From: Gigaspora rosea
Taxonomy: Eukaryota > Glomeromycota > Glomeromycetes > Diversisporales > Gigasporaceae
NCBI GenBank assembly: GCA_003550325.1
Contig: QKWP01000206.1
Span: 261,216 to 325,215 of the forward strand
Direction of reading: 5' to 3'
DNA: 64,000 bases
Part shown: positions 1-9,732 of the stretch, piece after piece
Numbering within the stretch: position 1 is the first letter of the stretch
How the letters are laid out: each line of letters begins with the position of its first letter
Notes under the pieces: model-generated
What the model was told of the DNA's origin: nothing
The model's database searches: none
Seen by the model: the letters and a program-made list of their open reading frames with translations, nothing else
Program-made: the position numbers and the translations under genes

Positions 1-288
1 CTCGTTTATCGTGGATTTCCAGTTGTCACCCTCTGTTGGAGGAAGCTGTGTTTCTTCTTGTTCCCTATTGAGGGATTCCTCGGAAGTGTTGTTCCATATG
101 TTCGTAGTGTCTTTTAGAGCATTGAGCTCCAGTTCTACTTTGTCTCCCCAAGTAAGAGAGTTAAAATCGGTGTTATGTTCTGTAACCATACTATTAGTTA
201 AAGCGTCGTAGCTGTTGTAAAACGCGTTTTCTTTGTCGTTCCCTGTATTGTTCATTTTTTTTTGTTTTTTATTTTGTTGTTCTGCCAT
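1..288 (-). CDS. LINE-A ORF1 N-terminal part (open at window edge)
   Basis: Ninety-six codons without a stop run from an ATG at 288 to the window edge. The protein starts MAEQQNKKQKKMNN, a basic Lys/Asn/Gln-rich head. It then has the conserved ORF1 N-terminal motif: a tryptophan, an acidic stretch and LNALKDTTN (SWHDK-LKDITN in A3, SWDD-PKDITN in A7). ORF1 of such elements is an RNA-binding, particle-forming protein; that role is family knowledge and is not shown by this fragment. The zinc knuckle would lie outside the window. Unlike most copies here, the visible part is intact. The start is chosen because it is the first ATG after the 5' hairpin, matching the layout of A6. Confidence 0.6.
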   Translation of the reverse strand, partial: MAEQQNKKQKKMNNTGNDKENAFYNSYDALTNSMVTEHNTDFNSLTWGDKVELELNALKDTTNIWNNTSEESLNREQEETQLPPTEGDNWKSTINE

Positions 289-450
289 GTTTTTTTCGAA
301 TATTTCTTCGTGTTCGTCTTCCTGTGTACGTGTCCTTTTTGTAAGGGCGTTAGCCCTTACTACCCCTTCTACTTTGTGAGTCTTGTCTAGTCTCCTGTAA
401 CGGATTATTGTTATTCTGTGTGTGTCTCTCCTCCACCTCACTTGAACTGG

Positions 451-468
451 AGAGAGTGCGTGCAGATC
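451..468 (-). promoter_or_regulatory. Conserved LINE-A 5'-terminal motif (A1)
   Basis: Minus-strand GATCTGCACGCACTCTCT. The same motif is at 7844-7862 (A3), 30593-30611 (A6) and 47909-47891 (A7). Being terminal, it probably marks the transcription start or internal promoter of the LINE. That function is inferred; the conservation is seen. Confidence 0.55.
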
Positions 469-1740
469 TAATTATAAGATTAAGCGTCTTGTTTCTATTG
501 AGGCTTTAAGTTCATTACATTCTTTTTTGATATGGCCCTCTTTTTTGCAGTAATAGCAGACCTTGGGAGCTTCCTTCCATTTGGTTGTTACTTTATGATT
601 ACCTACATGGGTGCATCTTGGGATTCTGGAGTGTAAGTCTGGGTCCTCTGTGATTTCAAATGTCACCAACCATTGATCTGAACAGATCGTTGTTCCTTCG
701 TATAAGAGGGGCTTTATTGCAGCGATCTGGCCAACATCTTGAAATGCTTCCAGAATGAGTGCTGTAGTATTTTCTAAATCCCCCATTGGTGTATTCCTGA
801 GTTTCACTGTGAGAAAAGAACGCTTAAGATTGATAGGAATATAACCAAAGAACGTTTGCTTAAAGATAGTAATCCCTTCTGAGGCATAGAACTGTGCCTT
901 TTCTTTGCTTTTGAAAACTAGCTCAAGAGAGACCCTTTTTCCTCTTATTAAGTGAGGCTTGGCTGCTAACAAGTCTCCATTGAGTTTCTGCAATTATGTT
1001 ATTAGTTGATATATTGATCAAGCTCTGTATGTCAACGATCAAAGCATTGTCATTTTTAGAGAGAATTTTGTGTTTGGGCACTGTGTTGGTGAAACTTGCT
1101 TTTTCTCCCTTGAGTTTAGGAAAGAAGTCTGTCCATTGTTTTGTTTTAACTTCCCTGGCTGAAAGTGCAGATGCACTTGTAGATGCTTGGGCTGTACCCG
1201 AAGTAATTGGATCAATAATTTCTTTGTCTAGATGATCATTATCTGCTTGATTCACGTGTTCGTTTTTGTTTACTTTGTCTGTTTGGTGCACGTGTTTTTC
1301 ATCCTGTTTGTTGTTTACCTGGGACACATGAATTGTTGTGTCAGTCAGGATATCACGTGGTTTGTTTTGATCTTTGCTCACGGTTCTTGTGTCAGCATTT
1401 TTGTGTTTTTTTTCTTCAGCTTTAAGTTCTTCTTCTGTTTGAGCTGCCCAACTTGTAGTAGTAGTAGTAGTAGTTTTGTCCTCAAGTTGTTCTGAAGCCT
1501 TTATATTTGAGAGCTGATGGTTGTTTAGTTCTACATTTACTGAACTTGAGTTTTCCTTGTTCTCTTCGTTCTTTACAAAGTGGAAAATTTTTTCTTTGTT
1601 TTTTTTTTCAACTTTAGTCGAGAGCCTGATTTTTTTGTTTTTTTGTTGCTTACCCATGTCTAGTGCAACAAATTTGCATTTTCTAGGCCAAAGGGCCTTT
1701 GTCTTATGAGAGTTTTGAAAGAAAACTATAGGGTTTTGAC
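469..1740 (-). mobile_element. LINE-A copy A2, 5' remnant
   Basis: Leader plus ORF1 of a second LINE-A copy, cut at 468/469 by the insertion of A1. The leader (about 1658-1740) has the GGCC-AAA-GGCC hairpin seen in variant form in other leaders, but no clear GATCTACAC start, so the 5' boundary is approximate. Everything downstream of ORF1 lies beyond A1, outside the window. Confidence 0.6.
472..1657 (-). pseudogene. LINE-A ORF1 (gag-like, CCHC zinc knuckle), frameshifted
   Basis: Two overlapping frames make up one ORF1. The first runs from ATG 1657 (MGKQQKNKKIRLSTK) to about 923 and is Lys/Asn/Thr-rich, with the conserved FFPKLKGEKASFTNTVPKHK block. The second covers 993 to 472 and carries the conserved core (IKPLLYEGT, DQWLVTFEITED, RIPRCTHV) and a zinc knuckle CYYCKKEGHIKKEC that fits CX2CX4HX4C. 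A frameshift in the 923-993 overlap separates them. The family role is nucleic-acid binding in the retrotransposon particle. The reading frame ends at 472, a few bases before the A1 insertion, so the natural C-terminal tail (E-DGF-T-VTYKK in other copies) is missing. Confidence 0.75.
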
Positions 1741-1904
1741 TAGAAATTTTGTATTTGTTAATTTCCGGAAGTGAACCGGAAAGAGTTTTCTAATCTATTG
1801 TTTTTATTACGTATTATTTTTACATTATTACAAATATTTTAATTGATAATCCATTTCCGAATGAGAGAAAAATATATAACCATATATAGTAAATCATGAT
1901 GCAA
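1741..1904. other. AT-rich spacer
   Basis: No ORF, repeat or structural signal that I can support. It lies between the A2 leader and the first SINE. Confidence 0.4.
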
Positions 1905-2558
1905 GACCCTGGGTCGGATAGCGCAGTGGTTAGCACTCCAGGTCGTATTCGCAAGGTCGCCGGTTTGAGTCTAGTGAACGACAAAAAACCGTGTTAGGAC
2001 CACGAATATTAAAAAGATCTATAAAGAGGCATCGATCATCTCCATTTCCGGACATGGTCTACAGTGACAATGAGTTGCGTGACATAACCACAAGGTCATG
2101 CAGCATCCAGAAAAGGAAAAAATCTGACAAGAAACGTCATAAACATAAGGACCGTCCACTATAAAAGGAAAAGACAAATAAGTGTGTATGACACCTAACC
2201 AGGAAAAGTCCCATGAGGAAAACCTGACCTGATCCAAACTCAGAAGGAAGTACCTGGGGTAGACGAAAAATGGACCTACTAAGCATATCGGTGGAGTAAA
2301 CTAACTCCTTAAAGTTGATCTAAAAGAAGCCTTCGAATGACGGTCTGGCTGGACTCGGCCAGGAAAACCGGATGAAGGGGGAGTAGGTTAGGATAGACTT
2401 CGTAGGACGAAAATTAAAAATAGAAAAATAGGATATGTAATGAAAATGTAGGGGGCCCGTTGGGTCCCTATGACCAATGACCTTAAAAAATAAGTTAATA
2501 AAAAGTGGCCATACGCCACCTCTGGGTAGTTCCCAGTAGGAAAACATAAAAAAAAAAA
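1905..2558 (+). mobile_element. tRNA-derived SINE (S1)
   Basis: Starts with a tRNA-like head (GACCCTGGGTCGG, D-arm-like GCGC-AGTGGTTA-GCAC) and ends at an A-run near 2558. The body is near-identical in layout to S4 at 56835 (shared GACAATGAG, GCATCCAGAAAAGGAAA and CCACTATAAAA blocks). The tail at about 2494-2558 has AATAAAA, the stem GTGGC/GCCAC and the stem CTGGG/CCCAG, then A(11), the layout found at LINE-A 3' ends. It is non-coding. I could not find a convincing target-site duplication, so the copy may be old. It should be transcribed by Pol III and reverse-transcribed by LINE-A proteins (inference). Confidence 0.8.
1919..1972 (+). promoter_or_regulatory. Internal Pol III promoter of SINE S1 (A and B boxes)
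   Basis: A box TAGCGCAGTGG at 1919-1929 and B box GGTTTGAGTCT at 1962-1972. The B box departs from the GGTTCGANNCC consensus at a few positions. Confidence 0.65.
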
Positions 2559-3000
2559 TTTCGTGACACACTTGACTATGAGATTTACTATGATCAAAAA
2601 TGCCATTTCATGTAAACAATAGTTTGTTTAAATTAGTTGGCAAATCATTTTACGGCAATATCTCTGCATCTACTAAACGGATTTTAATGATATTACTATA
2701 TTAGAATCAGAAAATGATGCTCTACAAGTTTACTTAGAAATTGAAAATATATTTACTTAGTAGAAAAATGTCTTCACTTTGTCACGAAGTGGCATTTGTG
2801 GCTTAGCAATTTTATATAGTAAATCATATAGATCTGCGCGCCGCAATTTACTATGTATGGCCCACTCATCCGGAAACGGATTATCAATTAAACTACTTTC
2901 GCACTTTGTCGCACCTGATTCTATTACTATATACAAAAAACTAGCCCTACACACTTATTTTCGCTCACCCTACAGTTAGCTATTATCTTCGCTTCTTTGT
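2559..3000. other. Non-coding AT-rich segment with dispersed repeat
   Basis: No coding signal. 2670-2760 resembles 41170-41235 (shared TTAGAATCAGAAAA and TTAGAAATT). 2930-3000 (CACTTATTTTCGCTCACCC, AGTTAGCTATTAT) resembles units at 52640-52700 and 52850-52910, so the segment is part of an old dispersed repeat. Confidence 0.45.
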
Positions 3001-4010
3001 TTTCGAAAGTGTCGGAAGTTGTAGTTGGCATGCGCAAGGTTTCGAAAAGTTGTTGTTTTTCTCGCAAGTGCCGAAATAAAATAAATTAATAAAAAAATTT
3101 AAAAATAAACCAAAAAAAAACAAAAACAAAAAACACAAAACAAAAAAAAATAAAGCGAACCTGCCCATTTCTCTAAAGAAGCATTCTTGAAATTTAAAAA
3201 TTGCTAGGGGTGTGTTCTTGAAAATGTCAGAAGTCGTAGTTGGCATGCGCAAGGTTTTGAAAAGTTGTTGTTTTTTTTGCAAGTGATAAAGCGAACCCTT
3301 GCAAGAACTTGCAAAAACTAGCAAAAACTTGCAAAAACTTGCGCCCATTTCTCTAAAGAAGCGTTCTTGAAAATTTAAAAATTGCTGAGGGTGTGTTCTT
3401 AAATGTGTCAGAAGTTGTATTTGGCATGCGCAAGGTTTTGAAAAGTTGTTGTTTTTCTCGCAAATTGCCAAAATAAAATAAATTAATAAAAAAATTTTAA
3501 AAATAAACCAAAAAAACAAAAACAAAAAACACGAAATAAAAAAATAAATGAAACGAAACCTTGCAAGAACTTGCAAAAACTTGCAAAAACTTGCAAAAAC
3601 TTACGAAAACTTGCAACCATTTCTCTAAAGAAGCATTCTTGAAGATTTAGAAATTGCTGGTATGTTCTTGAAAGTGTTGAAAGTTGTAGTTGGCATGCGC
3701 AATGTTTCGAAAGTTGTTGGTTTTTCTCACAAAGTACCGAAATAAAATAAATAAATTTTAAATAAACCAAAAAAAACAAAAACAAAAACCATGAAACGAA
3801 AAATAAATGAAGCGAAACCTTGCAAGAACTTGCAAAAACTTGCAAAACTTGTGAACACTTGTGAAAACTTGCACCATTTCTCTAAAGAAGCGTTCTTGAA
3901 AATTTAGAAATTGCTGAGGGTGTGTTCTTAAAAGTGTTAGAAGTCGTAGTTGGCATGCGCAAGGTTTCAAAAAGTGGTTGTTTTTTTTGTAAAGTGCCAA
4001 AATAAAAATA
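3000..4010. repeat. Degenerate tandem array, about 180-270 bp units
   Basis: The block TTGGCATGCGCAAGGTTT recurs near 3025, 3240, 3421, 3690 and 3949. Each is followed by a purine/A-rich tract (AATAAAATAAATTAATAAA, then a run of AACAAAA) and ATTTCTCTAAAGAAGC. Between units are short direct repeats of CTTGCAAAAA (3300-3340, 3560-3610, 3825-3870). Long minus-strand ORFs here are only low-complexity Phe/Leu translations of the A-rich tracts, so I call no gene. A related, more decayed stretch is at 53150-53400. Confidence 0.75.
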
Positions 4011-4334
4011 AAATAAAATAATTAAAAAAAATAAAACAAAAAATGAAGTGAAAAAAAAACAAAATAGAAGATCTAATTATAAACAAAAGATCTAATCTGA
4101 TCTTGTAGTACAGAATTTGAACTTCATCGAACTATTTCGAACTATTTCGAAAAATTAGTCCAATGCGCGATCCAGGTTACAGATCTATTGATCCAGCTTG
4201 TTTTCTGGTCCAAAAATATTTCGAAAGGGTTCGAATATTTATGTAAGAAATTTAGCGTAAATTTACGATTTCTTACAGTTCATAAAAAAATTGTAAAAAA
4301 TTTAGTGTAAACTTTCGCAAGTTTTTACAATATA
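4011..4334. repeat. AT-rich repeat with TTTACG / CGTAAA palindromes
   Basis: Copies of a motif around CGTAAATTTACG-ATTTCTTA (4240-4330). It continues on the far side of the inserted pogo-like element, at 5312-5525. No coding signal. Confidence 0.5.
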
Positions 4335-5309
4335 CAGTCAAACCCCTTTATAATCACCAAGTTGGTTACACATCAATATGGTGATTATATTTAAATGTGA
4401 TTATAACTTTAAACCTCTATATAGTTACAGTTATATTAAAATTTTTATAAAAATTTATAATAAAAAAACTATACAAATCATTAAATAGAATATTTATTAA
4501 CCAAAATATACCATAACACAAATATTATTTTATTATTTTTTACTAATAAGCACTTAAATTAATAATACTAAGGGAAGTGCAGTAAATTACGTAATTAGAT
4601 AGGACTATTGACCAATCAAATTTTATCTTTTATGATATTAAAAAAACTCAAAAATGTCTTTAACCCTACGATCGAATACAGTTGCTACATAGTAAAGTCT
4701 AAATTTTAATATGTGAATCGATTAAAGTCGATTAAGTAAACTTGTTAAGAAGATCAAAATACACTTATCCTAAAATGTTTACCAATATTGAAGAACTTTT
4801 TATTATTTGACTTTTTGATTTTACTTTCAACGAAAAAATTAAAATTTTTTTAAAAAAAATATTCGATGAACATAAAAATTAAAAGTCAAATAATAAAAAC
4901 TTCTTCAATTTTAATAAAAATTTCAGAGTAGGTGTATTTTGATGTTCCAAACAAGTTTACTTAATCGATATTTATCGATTAAAATAGTAAAATTTAAAAT
5001 TTACTATGTAGCAAATTTAAACGAATTTTAATTATAATAAATACTTAGCTATTTTACTATATGTATATAGGACGTAATAAAGTGGGACCCTCCTCCCCCT
5101 AATAATTACATGATTTAAAAAATTGGTGATTATAAAGAGGTATATTATTAATAAAATTGATAAAAAAATCAAAATTTTTTGGTGATAGTGATTATGAGTG
5201 ATTTGTGACTATATTGAGGTTTTTTTACTATATTTAAGTCTGTTGCACAATATTGGGTGCTTATATAGAGGTGTGACTATATAGACTGTGATTATAGAGG
5301 GTCAGACTG
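4335..5309. mobile_element. pogo/Emigrant-like non-autonomous element, TA duplication
   Basis: 975 bp bounded by CAGTCAAACCCC-TTTATAATCAC on the left and the inverted CAGTCTGACCCTC-TATAATCAC on the right, with TA on both sides (4333-4334, 5310-5311). The start CAGT-ACCTCTATAA is the pogo/Emigrant/Lemi1 style of terminus (family knowledge). The motif CCTCTATATAGTCAC recurs within the ends. It has no transposase. It sits inside the TTTACG repeat and holds a smaller inverted repeat at 4682-5014. Confidence 0.8.
4682..5014. repeat. Nested foldback repeat inside the pogo-like element
   Basis: TTGCTACATAGTAAA (4682-4696) is the exact inverse of 5000-5014, and further pairing (AAAGTCAAATAATAAAAA and its complement) brings the arms together near 4830-4880. 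It looks like a small MITE nested in the larger one. I cannot fix its target duplication. Confidence 0.55.
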
Positions 5310-5311
5310 TA

Positions 5312-5525
5312 TAAGAAAATCGTAAACTTACATAAAAGGTTTAGCGTAAAACTATGCAAGTTTTACAGTGCATAAGAAAATCATAAATTTACATAAAATT
5401 TTTACATAAATTTACGATTTTCTTATATCATACATCGTAAGACTTACATAGTATTATGCTAAATTTTACGTAAGTTTACGATTTTCTTATATACCGTAAA
5501 AACTTGCACAAGTTTACGCATATAT
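5312..5525. repeat. Array of TAAGAAAATCGTAAA palindromes
   Basis: Repeated TAAGAAAATCGTAAA and its inverse TTTACGATTTTCTTA (5312, 5378, 5410, 5475 and nearby). Same repeat as 4240-4334, split by the pogo-like insertion. Confidence 0.55.
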
Positions 5526-5719
5526 ATTTTTGCTGATGTATATAATTAACTACAATAATGAACATGTAATTAATGAATGTGATAGTAATGATGCAACTAG
5601 CAGTATATCTGGAAGTATCAACTTGTACCTATTGATAAGGTACCTGAAAAAAGCTGGATATGGAGTTACTATCAGCTATATAAACCTGTACAACCGTATA
5701 AACGGATTGTCAGATGTTT

Positions 5720-7658
5720 GTTCAAAATTAAATGGAATTAATGGGCTTCAACCATGTGGGCATTTAATGGGATCAACAGATACTTCGACGGTAATTTTAT
5801 CAATCACTTGGTATCAAGGCATGAAATCATGGAAGAATCTCATAAAAAACTTCAGCAGCAATCTAAACAAAACAATATTGACAAAGTGTTCCAAAGAATA
5901 GCTGCAAATGATCCTAAATGAAAGGCAAGGAGAGATCAAAAGTTTGTTAGTATGCTAGTCAAGGACCAATTGCCTATTAATATACGAGAAGGTGTCGGGT
6001 TTGTTGAATTTTTAGCAGAATTTGACCCTAATTATTAGCTACCTTGTGAAAAGCACTGCTGAAAATTACTTACGGATGCTTTTTTAAGTTCTAAAGAGCA
6101 TCTTAAAGAAATGCTTAGTAATAATATTATAACTTGTTCTTTGACTTGTGATCTGAGGATGGGACGGAATCGTATGGGGTACCTCAGAATCACCTGTACA
6201 TTTATCGATAATGATTTCACGCTCAAATATTTACCATATCTGCACACTGGCGAAGCAATTGCAGAAGCGTTAAATTGTGTAATTGATGATTGGAAATTAA
6301 CATATAAGGTTTTTACTATCACAACAGACAGCGGTAGTAATATGGTAAAAGCTATGAAGTGCATGCCAAATATTGTTCAGATTCCATGCACGGCCCATAC
6401 TTTGCAATGTGCCATCGGAAAGGGATTACTAGATGCTGAAATTCTCATTGCACGTGCCAAAAGACTCATATTGTTTTTTACTACACCCAAACAAACTGAG
6501 AGATTAATTGATATTCAAAAAAATTTACATCGATTTGAAAATATAGTAAGTGCAGAATTTAGAATTTTAAAGATAGAACTATGATTTTTTAATATTGGCA
6601 ATATATGAATTTGTATATGAACTCTAGAATGCCAATAAATATTTTTTAATTAACGCATAACGAATAAAATTTATTTATAAATTTAGGACCTAGACAATAA
6701 CAATCATCATTACGAATTATTGCAGACGTTCCCACGTCATTTCTTGCCTGGAAATGACTTTTACAAATTTGGGTATATGATAGCCAATTTAACACTAGAT
6801 AGTGATTTACAAACTCGGAAAGACGGTGTTCGCCTGGAAAAATTAATCTAACAAGTGACAAATGGAATGCTATATAATTATTAACTGCAGTTTTGAGGCC
6901 TTTTGCTGAAGCGACCGAATTATTGGGAGGCAGCAAATATGCAACGATCAGTTTTATGTATAGTGCAATTGCAATAATTGAGCAAGGGCTTCTTTCATTT
7001 AGTAATACTTCGGATATGGATTTTGATTCGGCCGATGATGTTTTTGAAGACGATGTCATTTATGAAGATGAAGATGGAGTACAAGAAGACTGCGTATCAA
7101 ATGAAAAGCGTCATTGAATTAAGATTAATAATCCACAAAATTGCACAAATCTTGAAGGAAAAAGCCATGTTGGCAACGCTTTTGGATCCTCGATGCAAGC
7201 CTTTATCTTTTATGTCGGAATCTCTAAAAAATAAAACTTATGAATTGCTTAAAACCAAATATAAAGAGGCATGAGTTAAATATGGAATAGAAGAAATGAT
7301 AATCTGCAAAGCCAATCTAATTCTTTATTAGCTTCAATGTTCCACTCATGATTAGAAGTCTCAGATTATCTTGGAGATCAAGAAATTCCATGGGACCCAA
7401 TGTCCACTAACCTGGTGGCGTACTAATCAAAAACGGTTCCCTGTGTTAAGTAGGTTAGCTCGAAAATATTTGGCTATCCCAGCAACTTCAACCGCAAGTG
7501 AAAGACTTTTTAGTGACGCTGGGAATACGATGACAGGAAAAAGAACATTACTTCTACCTACTACTTTTGAGCATCTAGTGTGTCTAAACAATAATTGGCC
7601 AATTACTAATGGTGTGTTTCTGAACACAACAAATAGTAAGAATCTTATGTCTCAATAA
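5720..7658 (+). pseudogene. hAT-family transposase, decayed
   Basis: Translated pieces in several frames line up as one hAT transposase. Around 5780-6030 is an N-terminal part (FDGNFINHLVSRHE, possibly the end of a BED finger). At 6111-6584 is the catalytic core: a T-D region, a GYLRIT-like strand, HTGEAI, DDWKL, ITTDSGSNMVKAMK with a catalytic Asp, then PCTAHTLQCAIGKGL and RAKRLILFFTTPKQ. At 6890-7270 is the insertion domain tail and LATLLDPRCKPL. At 7371-7658 is the C-terminal dimerisation region with WWRTNQKRFPVLSRLAR and the catalytic-Glu motif TSTASERLFSDAG. At least four stops or frameshifts break it, and about 6585-6880 is poorly readable. No terminal repeats could be matched to it. 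It may be a relic of the enzyme that moved the 8-bp-TSD MITEs in this window (inference). Confidence 0.88.
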
Positions 7659-7660
7659 TA

Positions 7661-7843
7661 AAACCAATTATGAAAAAATTCTATACATACTAATTAAAAG
7701 CCTTTTTATTATTAGATACTGTATGTCCATAGCATTAAAGTTCAAACTGTTCAGCATAATTTCTTACCCATTTATCGCTTAAAAAATTTTTAATGTTAAT
7801 CCTTAAAAATATTAGAAATGCATACTTAAAAAAACATAAAAAA
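7661..7843. other. AT-rich flank
   Basis: No feature except the target sequence of LINE-A3: TAAAAAAACATAAAAAA just before 7844 resembles AAAAAAACATTAAAAA after the A3 tail. Confidence 0.4.
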
Positions 7844-7966
7844 GATCTACACATACTCTCTCTAGTACACGTTAGTTTGGAGCAGAGTAATTTCAGTTAA
7901 TTAAAATACATGCGACTAGAAGAACAAGCGAGGCCACAGAAACAAGAGTAAACGGGGCTAGTCCCC
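7844..7966 (+). promoter_or_regulatory. LINE-A3 5' motif and leader hairpin
   Basis: Terminal motif at 7844-7862 and self-complementary GGGGCTAGTCCCC at 7954-7966. Both features recur in the other copies, the hairpin with a changed loop. Confidence 0.5.
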
Positions 7967-8022
7967 TCAGAAGTAAGAAAAGAGACTGCAGTACGTTTGA
8001 CGACGCTATATTCTCAGAAGAA

Positions 8023-9702
8023 ATGATAAAGTGGAAAAAGAAAATAAAAACAACAACAAAAAAACAAACAAAGTAAACAGGTCAACGAATACAGCTAAGA
8101 AAATACAAGTCCTATCACAACAGGCTACAGCAAAAAACGATGCTAAGGTTTTAATAGAAACGAACACCGAAGGCACCCTCCCACAAGAGACTCAGGAACC
8201 TTCCTGGCACGACAAAACTGAACAAGAATTCAGTGCTCTTAAAGACATTACGAACTTCCATGAACACACAGATGGATACAGAGATGGAACAACCGGTCCC
8301 GGGTCCTTCTAATGCTGAGCCGACTGAGGCAGTAGCTGAAGACTTGATCGTAGAACAAAGGAAACTCATAGAAGAATGCTTACTTTCGGACAAGGATTTA
8401 GGCCTAGAACCAAAACCAAAACAAGATATCTCCGAACGTAAACCAGAAAAGGGGAAGGAACCTTCCTCAATAAGTTCCGACAGAAAATGGACTTCGTTTT
8501 TTCCCAAGCTGAAAAGAGATCAATCGACCTATTTGACTTTCTCCCCAAGACAAAATATTAGAACAAATAACAATAATGCACTAATAATCAATATTCAAGG
8601 AATGCTAGGTTCATTCAACGAGATTATTTCCTCCATGTTTAATCAGGTTAAATACGACGTTAGTGCCGCCAAGCAGCACTTCACTAAAGGGGTCCGTACA
8701 CACTTAGAAATCACCTTTATCAACGATGAAAACGAAAACAGTATGCCGCCGAGGGTATCATTATATTTAACAAGACTTACTATGGATACATTCCGACTGA
8801 CGGCAGAAAATCCTTTCTACCGATCAGATGCTGCAATGTACCCTTAGGTAACAAAAGTGAGGTTTCAGAGGCTCTACTGGTGGCCTTCGAAAATTTCGGA
8901 AAAATTGCTGCCATTAAACCTCTCATGATCGAGGGCACTCCCTACTTGACAAATCAATGGGTGGTCATCTTTGAAACAACCGATGACACGGACCAAGAAA
9001 AGCACCTACCACGATTCACCCATGTTTGGGGAAATAAGGTTTCTACTGAATGGAAATCTGCCCCAAAAGTCTGCTACTTTTGTGACCAGGAAGGTCACAT
9101 TGCATCCAATTTAAGGAATCTATTGAATCTAGACAAAACGCATGCATAAATAAGGACCTGGGAAATGTGGACAACAGCCCAGTAGAGGAAATGGACATGG
9201 AGCTTCTAATAATTTCTCCCCAGAACGAAATCACCACAAGCCTGACACCCTCTTTGGAAAATAAGGTAACAATGGAGGAAGCAACAAAGATCATCTCAGA
9301 TGGCGTTTTACCAGAAAAGGAAACAGCAGGACAGGTATCACCGCAGGTAGGGAAAAAAACTAGATGACACCAGAGGAGGCAGTTCCCCGGTCGGTGCAAC
9401 CTCCCTCTAGGGGCACAGGTGATCTGGCCCAAACCAGGGAACCACCACGTGACGAACTAGCCGGGGCATACACTGACTCCCAGAACAACTCGGGCTCCTT
9501 AACACAAATAACCACATTATCAGAACCGTCAGCGAAGGCTTCAATTAACACTAACTCACCGGAAAATGATGGCTTCACCATAGTCACCTACAAATGTCCG
9601 ACTCCCACAAGGAGTGTAATCAACAGTACAACGAAGCAATTCCAAGTAAGAATGTCCTCCTATAGTGATATAAGAGGACGGGTCCTCCCGAACCGTATCT
9701 GA
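8023..9702 (+). pseudogene. LINE-A3 ORF1 (gag-like), frameshifted
   Basis: Pieces in different frames: 8031-8312 (basic head, then SWHDKTEQEFSALKDITN, the conserved N-terminal motif), 8233-8847 (FFPKLKRDQSTYLTFSPRQ, then the conserved core LIINIQGMLGSFNEI and AAKQHFTKGVRTHLEITF), 8880-9149 (IAAIKPLMIEGT, NQWVVIFETTDD, zinc knuckle) and 9167-9702 (acidic tail ending DGFTIVTYK). The zinc knuckle CYFCDQEGHIASNL has lost its last Cys. The head frame has no clean ATG; the nearest, at 8023, is in another frame, so the start is damaged. The expected role is RNA binding in the LINE particle. ORF2 starts 30 bases downstream. Confidence 0.78.
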
Positions 9703-9732
9703 CCCAAAAGGGTTCATACCTTTTACGTAAAT

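Larger units (their letters stand above)
1..468 (-). mobile_element. LINE-A copy A1, 5' end (cut by window edge)
   Basis: 5' end of a LINE-A retrotransposon reading leftwards out of the window. Its first bases on the minus strand (468 down to 451) are the GATCTRCAC-RYACTCTCT motif that also starts copies A3, A6 and A7. A short hairpin (GGGCTAACGCCC, near 345-356) follows, then the ORF1 start at 288. It is inserted into the ORF1 of copy A2 in the same orientation. The other end and any target duplication lie outside the window. Confidence 0.75.

Noticed and set aside
1905..1985. tRNA gene
   Set aside because: A and B boxes are present but the acceptor stem does not pair and the sequence continues as a 650-bp SINE; same for 19608 and 56835.
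2983..4000. Long minus-strand ORFs, Phe/Leu-rich with apparent membrane segments
   Set aside because: They are translations of A-rich tandem repeats; the repeated peptide blocks follow the DNA repeat and have no coding signature.
5530..5901. 123-codon ORF as a separate gene
   Set aside because: Its downstream part overlaps the hAT transposase remnant in a different frame, and the N-terminal part has no recognisable domain.
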